Source: Streptomyces smyrnaeus (GTDB lineage: Bacteria > Actinomycetota > Actinomycetes > Streptomycetales > Streptomycetaceae). Taken from it: a stretch of 64,000 bases of DNA. Where the stretch lies: contig NZ_JAFFZM010000020.1 in assembly GCF_017676345.1 (NCBI RefSeq), forward strand, positions 62,001-126,000. Reading direction: 5' to 3'. Made by a program: the position numbers and the translations under genes. Shown here piece by piece: positions 33,430-41,817 of this stretch. The first letter of the stretch is position 1; every line of letters begins with the position of its first letter. The notes below the pieces were generated by a model, which worked only from the letters and a program-made list of their open reading frames with translations, had not been told where the DNA came from and ran no database searches.

Positions 33430-36234
33430 TCAGCGCAGGAAGCCGTCCAGTACATCGGCCGTGTAGGTGCCGTCGTGGTAGGTGCGCACGTACTCGGCGG
33501 ACTCCTGCGCCGTCCGCATCGCCAGCTCCCGGTCGTCGAGCAGGGATTCGACCGCGCCACGCAGCGTGGCCGGGGTGGCGTTGACGATGGGCGGCCGGAT
33601 ACCGACCGACCGGTGCAGCCGCTCGTCCAGGAAGGCGATGACCGGCCTGCCCGCGGCCATCCCCTCGCAGGCGAACGTGCCGTAGGTGCCCACCGCGAAC
33701 TGGTCGACGACGATGTCCGCCTCCTTGACCAGCTCCTGCACCTCGACCCAGGGCACCCCGGTCGCCATCCGGAACTCGATCAGGCCCCGCCGGTCCATCT
33801 CCTCCAGCACCGGCACCACCTGCTCGGTGCCCTTGGTCCAGCGTTTGGAGGGCGCGTGCACCACCACGGGGCGGGCCCGCTCCATGGCGGGGCGCTCGCT
33901 CGTCCAGCCGTCGACGTCGACCACCAGCGGGGCCCAGCGCGCGCCGGGCAGCTCCTCCAGCAGATCGGGGGTGGTCACGAACTGCGGCAGCCCGCTCTGC
34001 GCCGCCATCCGCCGGTTGCGGGCGCTCTTCTTCGCCAGCGCCCGCAGGATCGCCTCGTCCGCCGCGTGGAAGAGCGAGTTCTCGTAGCGGCTCATATGCC
34101 GTTGCGGGTCGCGGACGTCGCTGCCGTGCGCCAGCAGCGCCACCTTGATTCCGGCCGCGGACAGGGAGGGCAGGTCGTCCTGGATGTGGCCGCCGTTGAG
34201 TCTGCCCAGCGCCGGGGTGAAGGAGTCGGCCAGGTAGTGGGTGTAGGAGCCCAGCACGCGGCGCGCCCGGTCGAGCTGGAAGCCCAGGTCACCGGTGCGC
34301 TCGCCGACCGCGTAGATGTCGGCGGGGTAGATGACGCTCTGGTCGTGGGTGTGCATCACCACCTCGGCCGACAGGTCCTGGCGCCGCTCGCACAGCGCCC
34401 GCGCGAACCCGGCCAGCTGGCCGGCCGAGTTGGCGCAGCCCATGCCGAGCCGCACCGGAGTGCTGTCCAGCGACCGCCAACCGGCGGGGACACCACCGGG
34501 GGTGGCCGGCTCCGGCGGCGGCGCCGCCCGCCCCGGGGCGCCCAGACCGGGCTGCTCGGAGGCCGACCACGGCACGCTGCGGGGCGCGAGCCTGGCGGCG
34601 GCCGCCTGGCCCGCGAGCCGCTCGTAGAGGTCCAGCAGCCCGGCGGACTGCTGCTCCCAGGACAGTTCCCGCAGCAGCGGCTCGGTGATCCGCGCGGCCA
34701 GGGTGCTGCGCTGGGCGAGGCCGCGCTGCACGGCGGCGACGAAGGAGGGCACGTCCTCGGTGACGTACACCTCGCCGACGCCGGTGCGTTCGACGAAGTT
34801 GCGCAGCGTCCGCACCCCGCTGGTGATCAGCGGCAGTCCGGCGTGCAGATACTCGGCCGCCTTGGTGGGCAGCGAGATCTCGCAGTTGGGCACGTGCCGG
34901 AAGCAGATCACACCGAGGTCGGCCGAGGAGAGGTAGTCGGGCACCTGCTCCTGCGGCACATACGGCACCACATGCACCCGCTGCCGGACGCCGAGTTCGT
35001 CGGCGCGGGCCAGCAGCCCCTGGAGGGTCGCGTTCTGTTTGCCCGCGACCAGCGCCAGATGCGCGTGCGGCAGCTGGGCCAGGCCCTCCACAGCGGTGTC
35101 CAGGCCGCGCTCGGGGCCGATCCACCCGGCGTAGACGAGCAGCGGCACATCCGGGCCCAGCCCGCAGGCGTCCCGCACCGAGACGCGCTCCCCGGCGTAG
35201 GCGCTGACGGTCTCGCGTACCGGCGCGTTGGCGACGACCAGCGGCTCGGCGGGCAGCGCGTAGGCCTCCCGCAGAATGCCCGCCAGCTCCCCGGAGACGG
35301 TGACCACGGCGTCCGCCCTGCGGATGAACTCCTCCTCCACTCCGGGGAAGGCGCCGGCCCGCACCGCGTCCGGCCACTCCACACCGCGGACGTACTCGTG
35401 CGCGTCGTACAGCCAGCGGGTGGGCACCCCGCGGGCGCGCAGCCGGGCGGCGCTGCGCGCGCCCACGGCGATCATCAGATGGTCGTTGGCGTGGATGACG
35501 TCCGGCTCGATCTCCTCGATGACCGGGCCGAACGCCAGGTCGATGTCGAGGAGTTCGGGCCAGTCGACACGCCAGTCACCGGTCGGCTTCGGCGGCCCGG
35601 CGGCCCGGCGGCGCTCCCACTGGTAGGCGCGCCCGCGGCCCTTGTGCGCGTACCGGCGGACCCGCACCCACCCCTTGAGGGCCTCCCGGGCCAGTTGCCG
35701 GGCGAGCGCGGACGGCAGCGCCTCCGGCGTACGCAGCCCCTGCGGCGCGGGCCGTCCGCCCGAGGGCGCGCCGAGCCAGCCCACGCGCGCCGTCTGCTCG
35801 CGCACCCACGCGGCGTGCGCGGCGCGCGCCCGTACCCAGGCGGAGTCGTCGGGCAGTCCGAACTGGGTGAGGCGGCTGCGCAGCTGGGGGCGGCGGCGCT
35901 CGGCCGCCACCACGGCCCGCATGTGCGCCGAGACCGGCACCTTGATGACGCGGACGGGACCGAGCACCGACTCCTCGCGCCGCTTGGAGGGGCTGCGGCC
36001 GATCAGCGTCACGTCCCAGCCCGCCCTGGCCGCGGCGATCGCGGTCTTCTGCACCCGGGAGTCGCCCGTGATGGTGTTGCCGACGACGACCGCCAGCCGC
36101 GGCCGCCCCCGGGGGCGCTCGTCCCCGGTACGCGCCGCGCTCTCGCCCATCCGCCCCTCGGCCGCGTCGGGCGCTTCCGGGGCGTTGCTGCCGCGCGCCG
36201 TCCGGCGCCGGATGATGCGGTGCGTTGGCTTCAT
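33430..36234 (-). CDS. Bifunctional GT4-GT-B double glycosyltransferase
   Basis: A 934-residue protein with two GT-B units. Unit 1 (about 45-575): VVVGNTITGDSRVQKTAIAAARAGWDVTLIGRSP, PDVIHANDHLM, YDAHEYVRGV, VYAGWIGPERGLDTAVEGL, and the acceptor Glu region KAAEYLHAGLPLITSGV. Unit 2 (about 600-930) is divergent: GCANSAGQLAGFARALC, LLAHGSDVRDPQRH, VVHAPSKRWTKGTEQVVPVLEE and GTYGTFACEGMAAGRPVIAFLDE. It could add two sugars in sequence. The start codon overlaps the stop of the upstream Gfo/Idh gene (ATGA); a later Met is possible because residues 1-30 are Arg-rich. Confidence 0.83.
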   Translation of the reverse strand: MKPTHRIIRRRTARGSNAPEAPDAAEGRMGESAARTGDERPRGRPRLAVVVGNTITGDSRVQKTAIAAARAGWDVTLIGRSPSKRREESVLGPVRVIKVPVSAHMRAVVAAERRRPQLRSRLTQFGLPDDSAWVRARAAHAAWVREQTARVGWLGAPSGGRPAPQGLRTPEALPSALARQLAREALKGWVRVRRYAHKGRGRAYQWERRRAAGPPKPTGDWRVDWPELLDIDLAFGPVIEEIEPDVIHANDHLMIAVGARSAARLRARGVPTRWLYDAHEYVRGVEWPDAVRAGAFPGVEEEFIRRADAVVTVSGELAGILREAYALPAEPLVVANAPVRETVSAYAGERVSVRDACGLGPDVPLLVYAGWIGPERGLDTAVEGLAQLPHAHLALVAGKQNATLQGLLARADELGVRQRVHVVPYVPQEQVPDYLSSADLGVICFRHVPNCEISLPTKAAEYLHAGLPLITSGVRTLRNFVERTGVGEVYVTEDVPSFVAAVQRGLAQRSTLAARITEPLLRELSWEQQSAGLLDLYERLAGQAAAARLAPRSVPWSASEQPGLGAPGRAAPPPEPATPGGVPAGWRSLDSTPVRLGMGCANSAGQLAGFARALCERRQDLSAEVVMHTHDQSVIYPADIYAVGERTGDLGFQLDRARRVLGSYTHYLADSFTPALGRLNGGHIQDDLPSLSAAGIKVALLAHGSDVRDPQRHMSRYENSLFHAADEAILRALAKKSARNRRMAAQSGLPQFVTTPDLLEELPGARWAPLVVDVDGWTSERPAMERARPVVVHAPSKRWTKGTEQVVPVLEEMDRRGLIEFRMATGVPWVEVQELVKEADIVVDQFAVGTYGTFACEGMAAGRPVIAFLDERLHRSVGIRPPIVNATPATLRGAVESLLDDRELAMRTAQESAEYVRTYHDGTYTADVLDGFLR

Positions 36235-37592
36235 GCTGTGTGCTCCGCGGCGGTGGGGGCGGTGCGCTCGGTGCGGGTGGGGGCCACCTCGACGGGCTCG
36301 CGGGGGACCTCGACGGCCTCGGCGGCTGCCACACGGTCGACAGGCTCCATGTGCTCAGCGGGCGCCAGTGGCTCGACGGGCGCCATGCGCTCGACCGGTT
36401 CCAGGGGTTCGACCAGTGGGGCCGCATCCCGTGCGCCGTCCGCCGGCGGGGCCGCCTCGTTCGCCGACTCCAGCACGGCGGCCGACACCTGCACCGTCCG
36501 CAGCCCCTCGCGGGCCGTGACGATGCCGCTGCCCTGCCCCGTACCGTTGCGTACCGCGTCGCGGAACCGCTCGTGCTCGACGAGCAACGGCTCCCGCTTG
36601 GCGAAGGCGTACCGCACGGTGTCCCCCTCGGCCACGCCGCGGAAGGCCCGCAGCGCCTCCCACTCGGTGGCCACGGCGCCGTTGGCGTGGAAGGTCAGAT
36701 CGGCGGTGAGGGTGTCGGCGACGAAGCAGCCCCGCTCCCCGGTGACGGCGGTGAAGCGCTCCTTGAGCGGGCTGAGCCAGTTCACCAGGTGGCTGACCAT
36801 CGTGCCGTCGGTCAGGGAGCCGACGACCGCGACCATGTCCTCGTGCTCCCGGCCGCTCTTGGAGAGGGTGCGTGCCGCCAGCGAGGCGTAGGCCTGCCCA
36901 GTGACCCAGCTCGTCAGGTCGATGTCGTGGGTGGCCAGATCCTTGACCACTCCCACGTCGGCGATGCGGTGCGGGAAGGGGCCCTGCCGGCGGGTGACGA
37001 CCTGGAAGACCTCCCCCAGCTCCCCGGCCTCCAGCCGCGCCCGCAGCTGCTGGAGTGCCGGATTGAACCGCTCCACATGACCGACCCCGGCCACCAGCCC
37101 GCGCTCCTCGAAGGCGTCCACCAGCCGCCGCGCCGCCTGCGGCGTGTGCGCCAGCGGCTTCTCGATGAGCGCGCACACGTCGTGCGCGGCGAGCTGGAGA
37201 CCGACCGCCTCGTGCAGCGCCGTCGGGCAGGCGACCACCGCGTAGTCGACGCCCAGCGCCAGCAGGTCGGCCACCTCGGACAGCACCGGTACGCCGCACA
37301 CGGCCGGCACGCTGCCGTGCGGGTCGCCCGCCGGGTCGACGGCGCCGACGAACTCCACGCCCTCCAGCGAAGAGAGGATCCGCGCGTGGTTTCGGCCCAT
37401 CGCGCCCAGCCCGATCAGCCCGGCACGCAGCCGCGCGCCGTCGGGCCGGTGCCCGACGGGCTGCTCGGCCGGTACGGGCGCCGCGGTGCCGGTCCCGGGG
37501 CCGTACGCCACCGGGGGCACGGTGGTCTTGGGGGCGTTGGCCGTGGGCGCCACGGGGGCCTTCGCCGCCGCCGTCGCTCTTATCGCCGTCAT
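36231..37592 (-). CDS. Gfo/Idh/MocA-family oxidoreductase (WbpB-like)
   Basis: A 453-residue NAD(P)-dependent sugar dehydrogenase. A Pro/Ala-rich leader (1-55) precedes the Rossmann motif GLIGLGAMGRNHARIL. The dehydrogenase core has EKPLAHTPQAARRLVDAFEERGL, GHVERFNPAL and the catalytic-domain Lys/His segment DVGVVKDLATHDIDL. It ends with an acidic tail of repeated E-P-V/M units (LVEPLEPVERMAPVEPLAPAEHME...), about 75 residues and disordered. WbpB-type members oxidise the 3-position of a UDP-N-acetyl-uronic acid; the neighbours support that reading. It overlaps the DegT gene stop by 4 bases. Confidence 0.86.
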   Translation of the reverse strand: MTAIRATAAAKAPVAPTANAPKTTVPPVAYGPGTGTAAPVPAEQPVGHRPDGARLRAGLIGLGAMGRNHARILSSLEGVEFVGAVDPAGDPHGSVPAVCGVPVLSEVADLLALGVDYAVVACPTALHEAVGLQLAAHDVCALIEKPLAHTPQAARRLVDAFEERGLVAGVGHVERFNPALQQLRARLEAGELGEVFQVVTRRQGPFPHRIADVGVVKDLATHDIDLTSWVTGQAYASLAARTLSKSGREHEDMVAVVGSLTDGTMVSHLVNWLSPLKERFTAVTGERGCFVADTLTADLTFHANGAVATEWEALRAFRGVAEGDTVRYAFAKREPLLVEHERFRDAVRNGTGQGSGIVTAREGLRTVQVSAAVLESANEAAPPADGARDAAPLVEPLEPVERMAPVEPLAPAEHMEPVDRVAAAEAVEVPREPVEVAPTRTERTAPTAAEHTA

Positions 37593-38743
37593 CGGATCAC
37601 TCCCGCCATGCTCGCCGCGCTGTTGGCGGCCGCAACGATCTGGTCCAGGTCGCCCGGGGTGAGCGAGGGGTGTACGGGAAGGGAGAGCACCTCGGCGGCG
37701 GCCTGGTCGGTGACCGGGAGATCGGCGCCCAGGTGCGCGTACGGTTTCAACCGGTGGATGGGTGTCGGGTAGTAGACGGCGCACCCCACACCGGCGGCCT
37801 GCAACTCGCGCTGCACCGCGTCCCGTACGGCGGCGCCGCCGGGCACCCGGACCGTGTACTGGTGGTAGACGTGCCGGGCGCCGTCGGCCACCAGCGGGGT
37901 GACCAGTCCCCCGGTCAGCCCCGCGTCGAGCGCCTTGGCGTTGGTGCGGCGCTGTTCGGTCCACTCCGGCAGCCGCTCCAGCTGCACCCGTCCGATGGCC
38001 GCCGCCACATCGGTCATCCGCATGTTGGCGCCGACGATCTCGTTCTCGTACCGCTGCTCCATGCCCTGGTTGCGCAGCAGCCGCAGGGTGCGGGCCCGCT
38101 CCGCGTCGGGGACGACGACCAGCCCGCCCTCCAGGGTGTGCATGTTCTTGGTGGGGTAGAAGCTGAAGCACGCCGCGTCGCCGAAGGCACCCACCGGGCG
38201 GCCGTGCAGCGCGGCCGCGTGCGCCTGGCAGGCGTCCTCGACGACCGCCAGCCCGTGCCGCTGCGCGAGCTGGGTCAGCCGGCCCATCGGCGCCGGATGG
38301 CCGTACAGATGCACCGGCATCAGCGCGGCCGTCCGCGGACCGACGGCCTCGGCGGCGGCGTCCGGGTCGAGGCAGAAGGTGTCCGGGTCGATCTCCGCGA
38401 AGACGGGATCGGCCCCGGCCAGCCGCACCGCGTTGGCCGTCGCGGCGAACGAGAAGGAGGGGACCACCACCTCGTCGCCCGGCCCGATGCCGAGCGCGAG
38501 CAGCGCCAGGTGCAGCGCGGAGGTGCCCGAGTTCACGGCGACGCACGGGCGGCCCTCGACCAGCGCCGCGAACTCCTCCTCGAACGCCGCCACTTCCGGG
38601 CCCTGCACCACGCGGCCGTCGCGCAGCACCCGCACGGCGGCGGCCACCTCGTCGTCCCCGATCACGGGTTTGGCGGCCGGTACGGTCGGCCTGGCGAGCG
38701 TGGGCTCGGCAGCCGGAATGATGTCTTTTCGCAGCCCTTGCAT
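37589..38743 (-). CDS. DegT/DnrJ/EryC1/StrS aminotransferase (WbpE-like)
   Basis: A 384-residue PLP-dependent sugar aminotransferase. Visible segments are VAVNSGTSALHLALLALGIGPGDEV, VHLYGHPAPM, VEDACQAHAA, the PLP Lys in SFYPTKNMHTLEGG and the family ending GAVYYPTPIH-like (CAVYYPTPIHRL). It transfers an amino group from Glu to a 3-keto sugar nucleotide. The ATG at 38743 (MQGLRKD) is chosen because GGAGGG lies 10 bases before it; in-frame starts at 38779 and 38833 exist. It heads the minus-strand operon running to 29284, with 4-base overlaps downstream. Confidence 0.88.
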   Translation of the reverse strand: MQGLRKDIIPAAEPTLARPTVPAAKPVIGDDEVAAAVRVLRDGRVVQGPEVAAFEEEFAALVEGRPCVAVNSGTSALHLALLALGIGPGDEVVVPSFSFAATANAVRLAGADPVFAEIDPDTFCLDPDAAAEAVGPRTAALMPVHLYGHPAPMGRLTQLAQRHGLAVVEDACQAHAAALHGRPVGAFGDAACFSFYPTKNMHTLEGGLVVVPDAERARTLRLLRNQGMEQRYENEIVGANMRMTDVAAAIGRVQLERLPEWTEQRRTNAKALDAGLTGGLVTPLVADGARHVYHQYTVRVPGGAAVRDAVQRELQAAGVGCAVYYPTPIHRLKPYAHLGADLPVTDQAAAEVLSLPVHPSLTPGDLDQIVAAANSAASMAGVIR

Positions 38744-38885
38744 GGCGGATGTGCCCTCCGGTACCCCCGGCAGATTCATCCCTATGTGGACCCTGATTCG
38801 ACCGCTCTCTTGCATGATTTGCGTACGCATCACCCGGATCGCCTACACAAGCACCCCTGCCGAGGGCTGCGACCTCCACACCGCG

Positions 38886-39611
38886 TCACCTCATGGGCGT
38901 TTCCTCGCGGAGCGTGACGGTGGCCGCTGACGCCTCGTCCCCGCGCGCGGCCTCCTCCACATACCGCGCACCCGTCCGCGGGCACTCCCACTCCCCCGGC
39001 CGCCCCGGCAGCGGACGCAGCCGCAGCCCCGCCCGGCCCACCCAGCCGATACGGCGGGCCGGCACCCCCGCGACGAGGGCGAAGTCGGGCACGTCGGCCG
39101 TCACCACGGCGCCCGCGGCCACCATCGCCCAGCTGCCGATCCGTACCGGGGCCACACACACCGACCGGGCGCCCAGCGAGGCCCCCTCGGCGACGGTGAC
39201 GCCCACCGCCTCCCAGTCGCTCGCCTGCTTGAGCGCACCGTGCGGGTCCACCGCCCGCGGGGCCCGGTCGTTGGTGAGCACCACGGCGGGCCCCACGAAG
39301 ACGCCGTCGCCCAGCACGGCGGGCTCGTAGACGAGGGCGTGGTTCTGCAGTTTGCACCGCGCCCCGATGCGGACGCCCGCACCGACGTAGGCGCCGCGGC
39401 CGACCACGCACTCCGCGCCGAGCTGAGCGTTCTCGCGCACCTGTGCGAGCTCCCACACGGTGCTGCCGTCTCCGACGACGGCCTGCTCGGAGACCTGCGC
39501 ACCGGGCATGGCCCGAAACCCGCCGAGGCGGGTGTGGTGCGGGGGACGGAAGGAAGAGGCGGAAGCCGGGGAGGGAGTGGCCGGAGTGGGGGTGGCGTCG
39601 GCGGTGGACAT
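38886..39611 (-). CDS. Hexapeptide-repeat N-acetyltransferase (WbpD-like)
   Basis: A 241-residue acyltransferase. After a disordered Ser/Thr/Pro leader (1-30) it has a left-handed beta-helix of hexapeptide turns (about 35-185): VVGDGSTVWELAQVRENAQLGAECVVGRGAYVGAGVRIG, LTNDRAPRA and VAAGAVVTADVPDFALVAGVPARRIGW. WbpD-type enzymes acetylate the 3-amino group of the UDP-sugar made by WbpE-type aminotransferases. It lies 142 bp upstream of the DegT gene on the same strand. The ATG at 39611 lacks a strong ribosome site; the gene is divergent from the AftB-like gene. Confidence 0.85.
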   Translation of the reverse strand: MSTADATPTPATPSPASASSFRPPHHTRLGGFRAMPGAQVSEQAVVGDGSTVWELAQVRENAQLGAECVVGRGAYVGAGVRIGARCKLQNHALVYEPAVLGDGVFVGPAVVLTNDRAPRAVDPHGALKQASDWEAVGVTVAEGASLGARSVCVAPVRIGSWAMVAAGAVVTADVPDFALVAGVPARRIGWVGRAGLRLRPLPGRPGEWECPRTGARYVEEAARGDEASAATVTLREETPMR

Positions 39612-39671
39612 GAGGGCTCGCTTTCTGTCCCGGTGCGGGACGGGCAGGCGGTCACGGGATCCGGGGCGGGC

Positions 39672-39758
39672 GGACGTACGGGTCCGGGCCGGGCGGCTGT
39701 TCGGGGTCCGGAACCGGCGGACGTACGGGTCCGGGACGGGAGAATCGTTCGGGGTCCG
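39672..39758 (+). repeat. Two-copy direct repeat in a divergent promoter region
   Basis: GGACGTACGGGTCCGGG at 39672-39688 recurs at 39719-39735, and TTCGGGGTCCG at 39700-39710 recurs at 39748-39758, a period of 47-48 bp. It lies in the 312-base divergent gap (39612-39923) between the acyltransferase and AftB-like genes, which has no other feature I can support. Confidence 0.75.
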
Positions 39759-39923
39759 AGGCCGAGGATGGCGACGCCCCCGGCGTGTGACGCGACCGGC
39801 GCGCCGCGCGCGGCGTGGACTCCGCCCGCTGCCCCGCAGCCCACGTCCGCCAGCCGGGTGAGCGGCACCCGGGCGGCGCGCCGCACCCGAGGGGCCCGGC
39901 GGAGCCGGAGGGAAGGTGGCGGT

Positions 39924-41792
39924 ATGTCCAGCTCCGATGAGATCCCCGTCCCCCAACCGGCCGAGGGGCCGCGGGCATTCGGCCTGCCCGGCACGCTGGC
40001 CCAGCGCTGGAACGCGCTCGCCGTCGCCGCCTGCGGCGCGGCAGTCCTCGTTCTGGGGTACCGGCACCGCTGGACCAACGACGACGCGCTGATCTACACC
40101 CGCACCGTGCGCCAGATCCTCGCCGGCAACGGCCCCGTCTACAACGTCGGCGAGCGGGTCGAGACCTCCACCGGGACCCTGTGGCAATGGCTGCTCGCGG
40201 CCGGCAGCACCGTACCCGGAGTGGACGACCCGCTCCGGCTCGCCGTGGCCCTCGGACTGCTGCTCACCGTGGCGGGGTTCCTGCTCGCCCTGGACGGCAC
40301 CCGCCGTATGATCCGCCTCCGCCACCCCGCCGGCGCCCTGCTGCCCGCGGGCGTACTGGTACTGCTCCCGCTGTGCGCGACCTGGGACTACGCGACCTCC
40401 GGACTGGAGACCGGGCTCACCTTCGCCTATCTCGGCGGCTGCTGGTGGCTGCTGGTCCGGGCGCGGGCCGGACTCGACCGGACCGCAACCGCCCGAGCCG
40501 CAACCGACCAGGCAACAGGCGACCGGACCACAACCGACCAGGCCGCACCCGACCGGACCGCGCCCGGTGGCCGGGCGCTGCCCGCCATCGCGTTCGCACT
40601 CGGTCTGGGCCCGCTCGTGCGGCCGGACCTCACCCTGGTCAGCGCGGTCTTCCTGGCCGCGCTGTGGCTGATGTGGCGCCCCACGCCGCGCACCACCCTC
40701 GGCTGGGCCGGCGCGGCCCTGGCGCTGCCCCTCGCGTACGAGCTCTTCCGCGCCGGGTACTACGGCGTACTCGTCCCGCTCCCGGCCATCGCCAAGGAGG
40801 CCTCCGGCACCCAGTGGGAGTACGGCTGGGGCTATCTGGTCAACACCCTCCATCCGTACGCCCTGTGGGTACCGCTCGGCCTCCTCGCCGCCTTCGGCCT
40901 GCGAGAGCTGGCCCGCCGAGCCCGCGGATGGTCGGCGCAACCGGTACGCACCGCGGACGCCGCCCTGGTCGCGGCCCCCGTGGTGACCGGAGCGCTGTCG
41001 GTGCTCTTCGTCGTGAAGGTCGGCGGTGACTTCATGCACGGCCGGATGATCCTGCCCGGACTCTTCCTGATGCTGCTGCCGGCCTTTCTGCTGCCGTACG
41101 GACGCGCGGCGGCGGCGCTGGCCTCAGCAGTGGGCGTCTGGGGCCTCGTCTGCCTCCTCGCGTTCCGCCCACCGCTGGAGAGCCCCGACGACGGTCGGAT
41201 CATCTTCGACTCGCACAGCATCTACCAGCAGGCCCTCGGCGCGCGGCACCCCGTCAGCCAGCACGACCACGTCGCGGCGCCCCGCACCTTCACGAAGGTG
41301 GCCCAGCGCGCCGTCCGCGAGGGCGAGCACACCTTGGTGCTGCGGCTGCCCCACGACGCCGGATACCCACTGGTGCGGATGGCGCCGCACGTACGGGCAC
41401 CGGTGGGCGGCGCGGAGGCACGGCTGGGCCTGGCCGGAGCCGTCCTCCCGCTGGACGGGGTCGTCGTCGACCTGCTCGGCCTCGGCAACCCGCTCGGCGC
41501 CCACACCGAACCGACCGCCCACGCCAAGGCCGGACACGAGAAGCCGCTCGACCGCGCATGGGTCGTCGCCGATCTGACGGCACCGGGCACGCCGGTTCCG
41601 TCAGGCGTCGACCCGCGCCGGGTGGCGGCCGCCCGCCACGCCCTCACCTGCGGCCCCCTCCCCGACCTCCTCGCCTCCACCCGCGCCCCGCTGACCGCCG
41701 ACCGCTTCTGGTCCAACCTCACCGGCTCCTGGTCCCGCACCCACCTGCGCATCCCCGCCGACCCCCTGGCCGCCGAACGCCACCTGTGCTGA
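39924..41792 (+). CDS. AftB-like GT-C arabinofuranosyltransferase
   Basis: A 622-residue membrane GT-C enzyme. It starts at ATG 39924 (MSSSDEIPVP) after GGAAGG. The first extracytoplasmic loop has the catalytic Asp pair in RHRWTNDDALIYTRTV (about residues 51-52). Several segments match mycobacterial AftB (Rv3805c) as I recall it: GNGPVYNVGERVETSTGTLWQWLL, ATSGLETGLTFAYLG, FRAGYYGVLVPLPAIAKEA, GGDFMHGRMILPG, and LLGLGNPLGAHTE. AftB adds terminal beta-(1,2)-D-arabinofuranose from decaprenyl-phospho-arabinose. A 35-residue Arg/Asp/Thr/Ala-rich insertion lies in a loop near 190. The donor pathway is encoded 16 kb upstream. Confidence 0.85.
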   Translation: MSSSDEIPVPQPAEGPRAFGLPGTLAQRWNALAVAACGAAVLVLGYRHRWTNDDALIYTRTVRQILAGNGPVYNVGERVETSTGTLWQWLLAAGSTVPGVDDPLRLAVALGLLLTVAGFLLALDGTRRMIRLRHPAGALLPAGVLVLLPLCATWDYATSGLETGLTFAYLGGCWWLLVRARAGLDRTATARAATDQATGDRTTTDQAAPDRTAPGGRALPAIAFALGLGPLVRPDLTLVSAVFLAALWLMWRPTPRTTLGWAGAALALPLAYELFRAGYYGVLVPLPAIAKEASGTQWEYGWGYLVNTLHPYALWVPLGLLAAFGLRELARRARGWSAQPVRTADAALVAAPVVTGALSVLFVVKVGGDFMHGRMILPGLFLMLLPAFLLPYGRAAAALASAVGVWGLVCLLAFRPPLESPDDGRIIFDSHSIYQQALGARHPVSQHDHVAAPRTFTKVAQRAVREGEHTLVLRLPHDAGYPLVRMAPHVRAPVGGAEARLGLAGAVLPLDGVVVDLLGLGNPLGAHTEPTAHAKAGHEKPLDRAWVVADLTAPGTPVPSGVDPRRVAAARHALTCGPLPDLLASTRAPLTADRFWSNLTGSWSRTHLRIPADPLAAERHLC

Positions 41793-41817
41793 GACCCGAC
41801 TCCCCCTGGGCGACCTG

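Noticed and set aside
31378..36891. 1837-residue plus-strand open frame
   Set aside because: It runs antisense through three recognisable genes (two GT4 transferases and the dehydrogenase) and has no family features.
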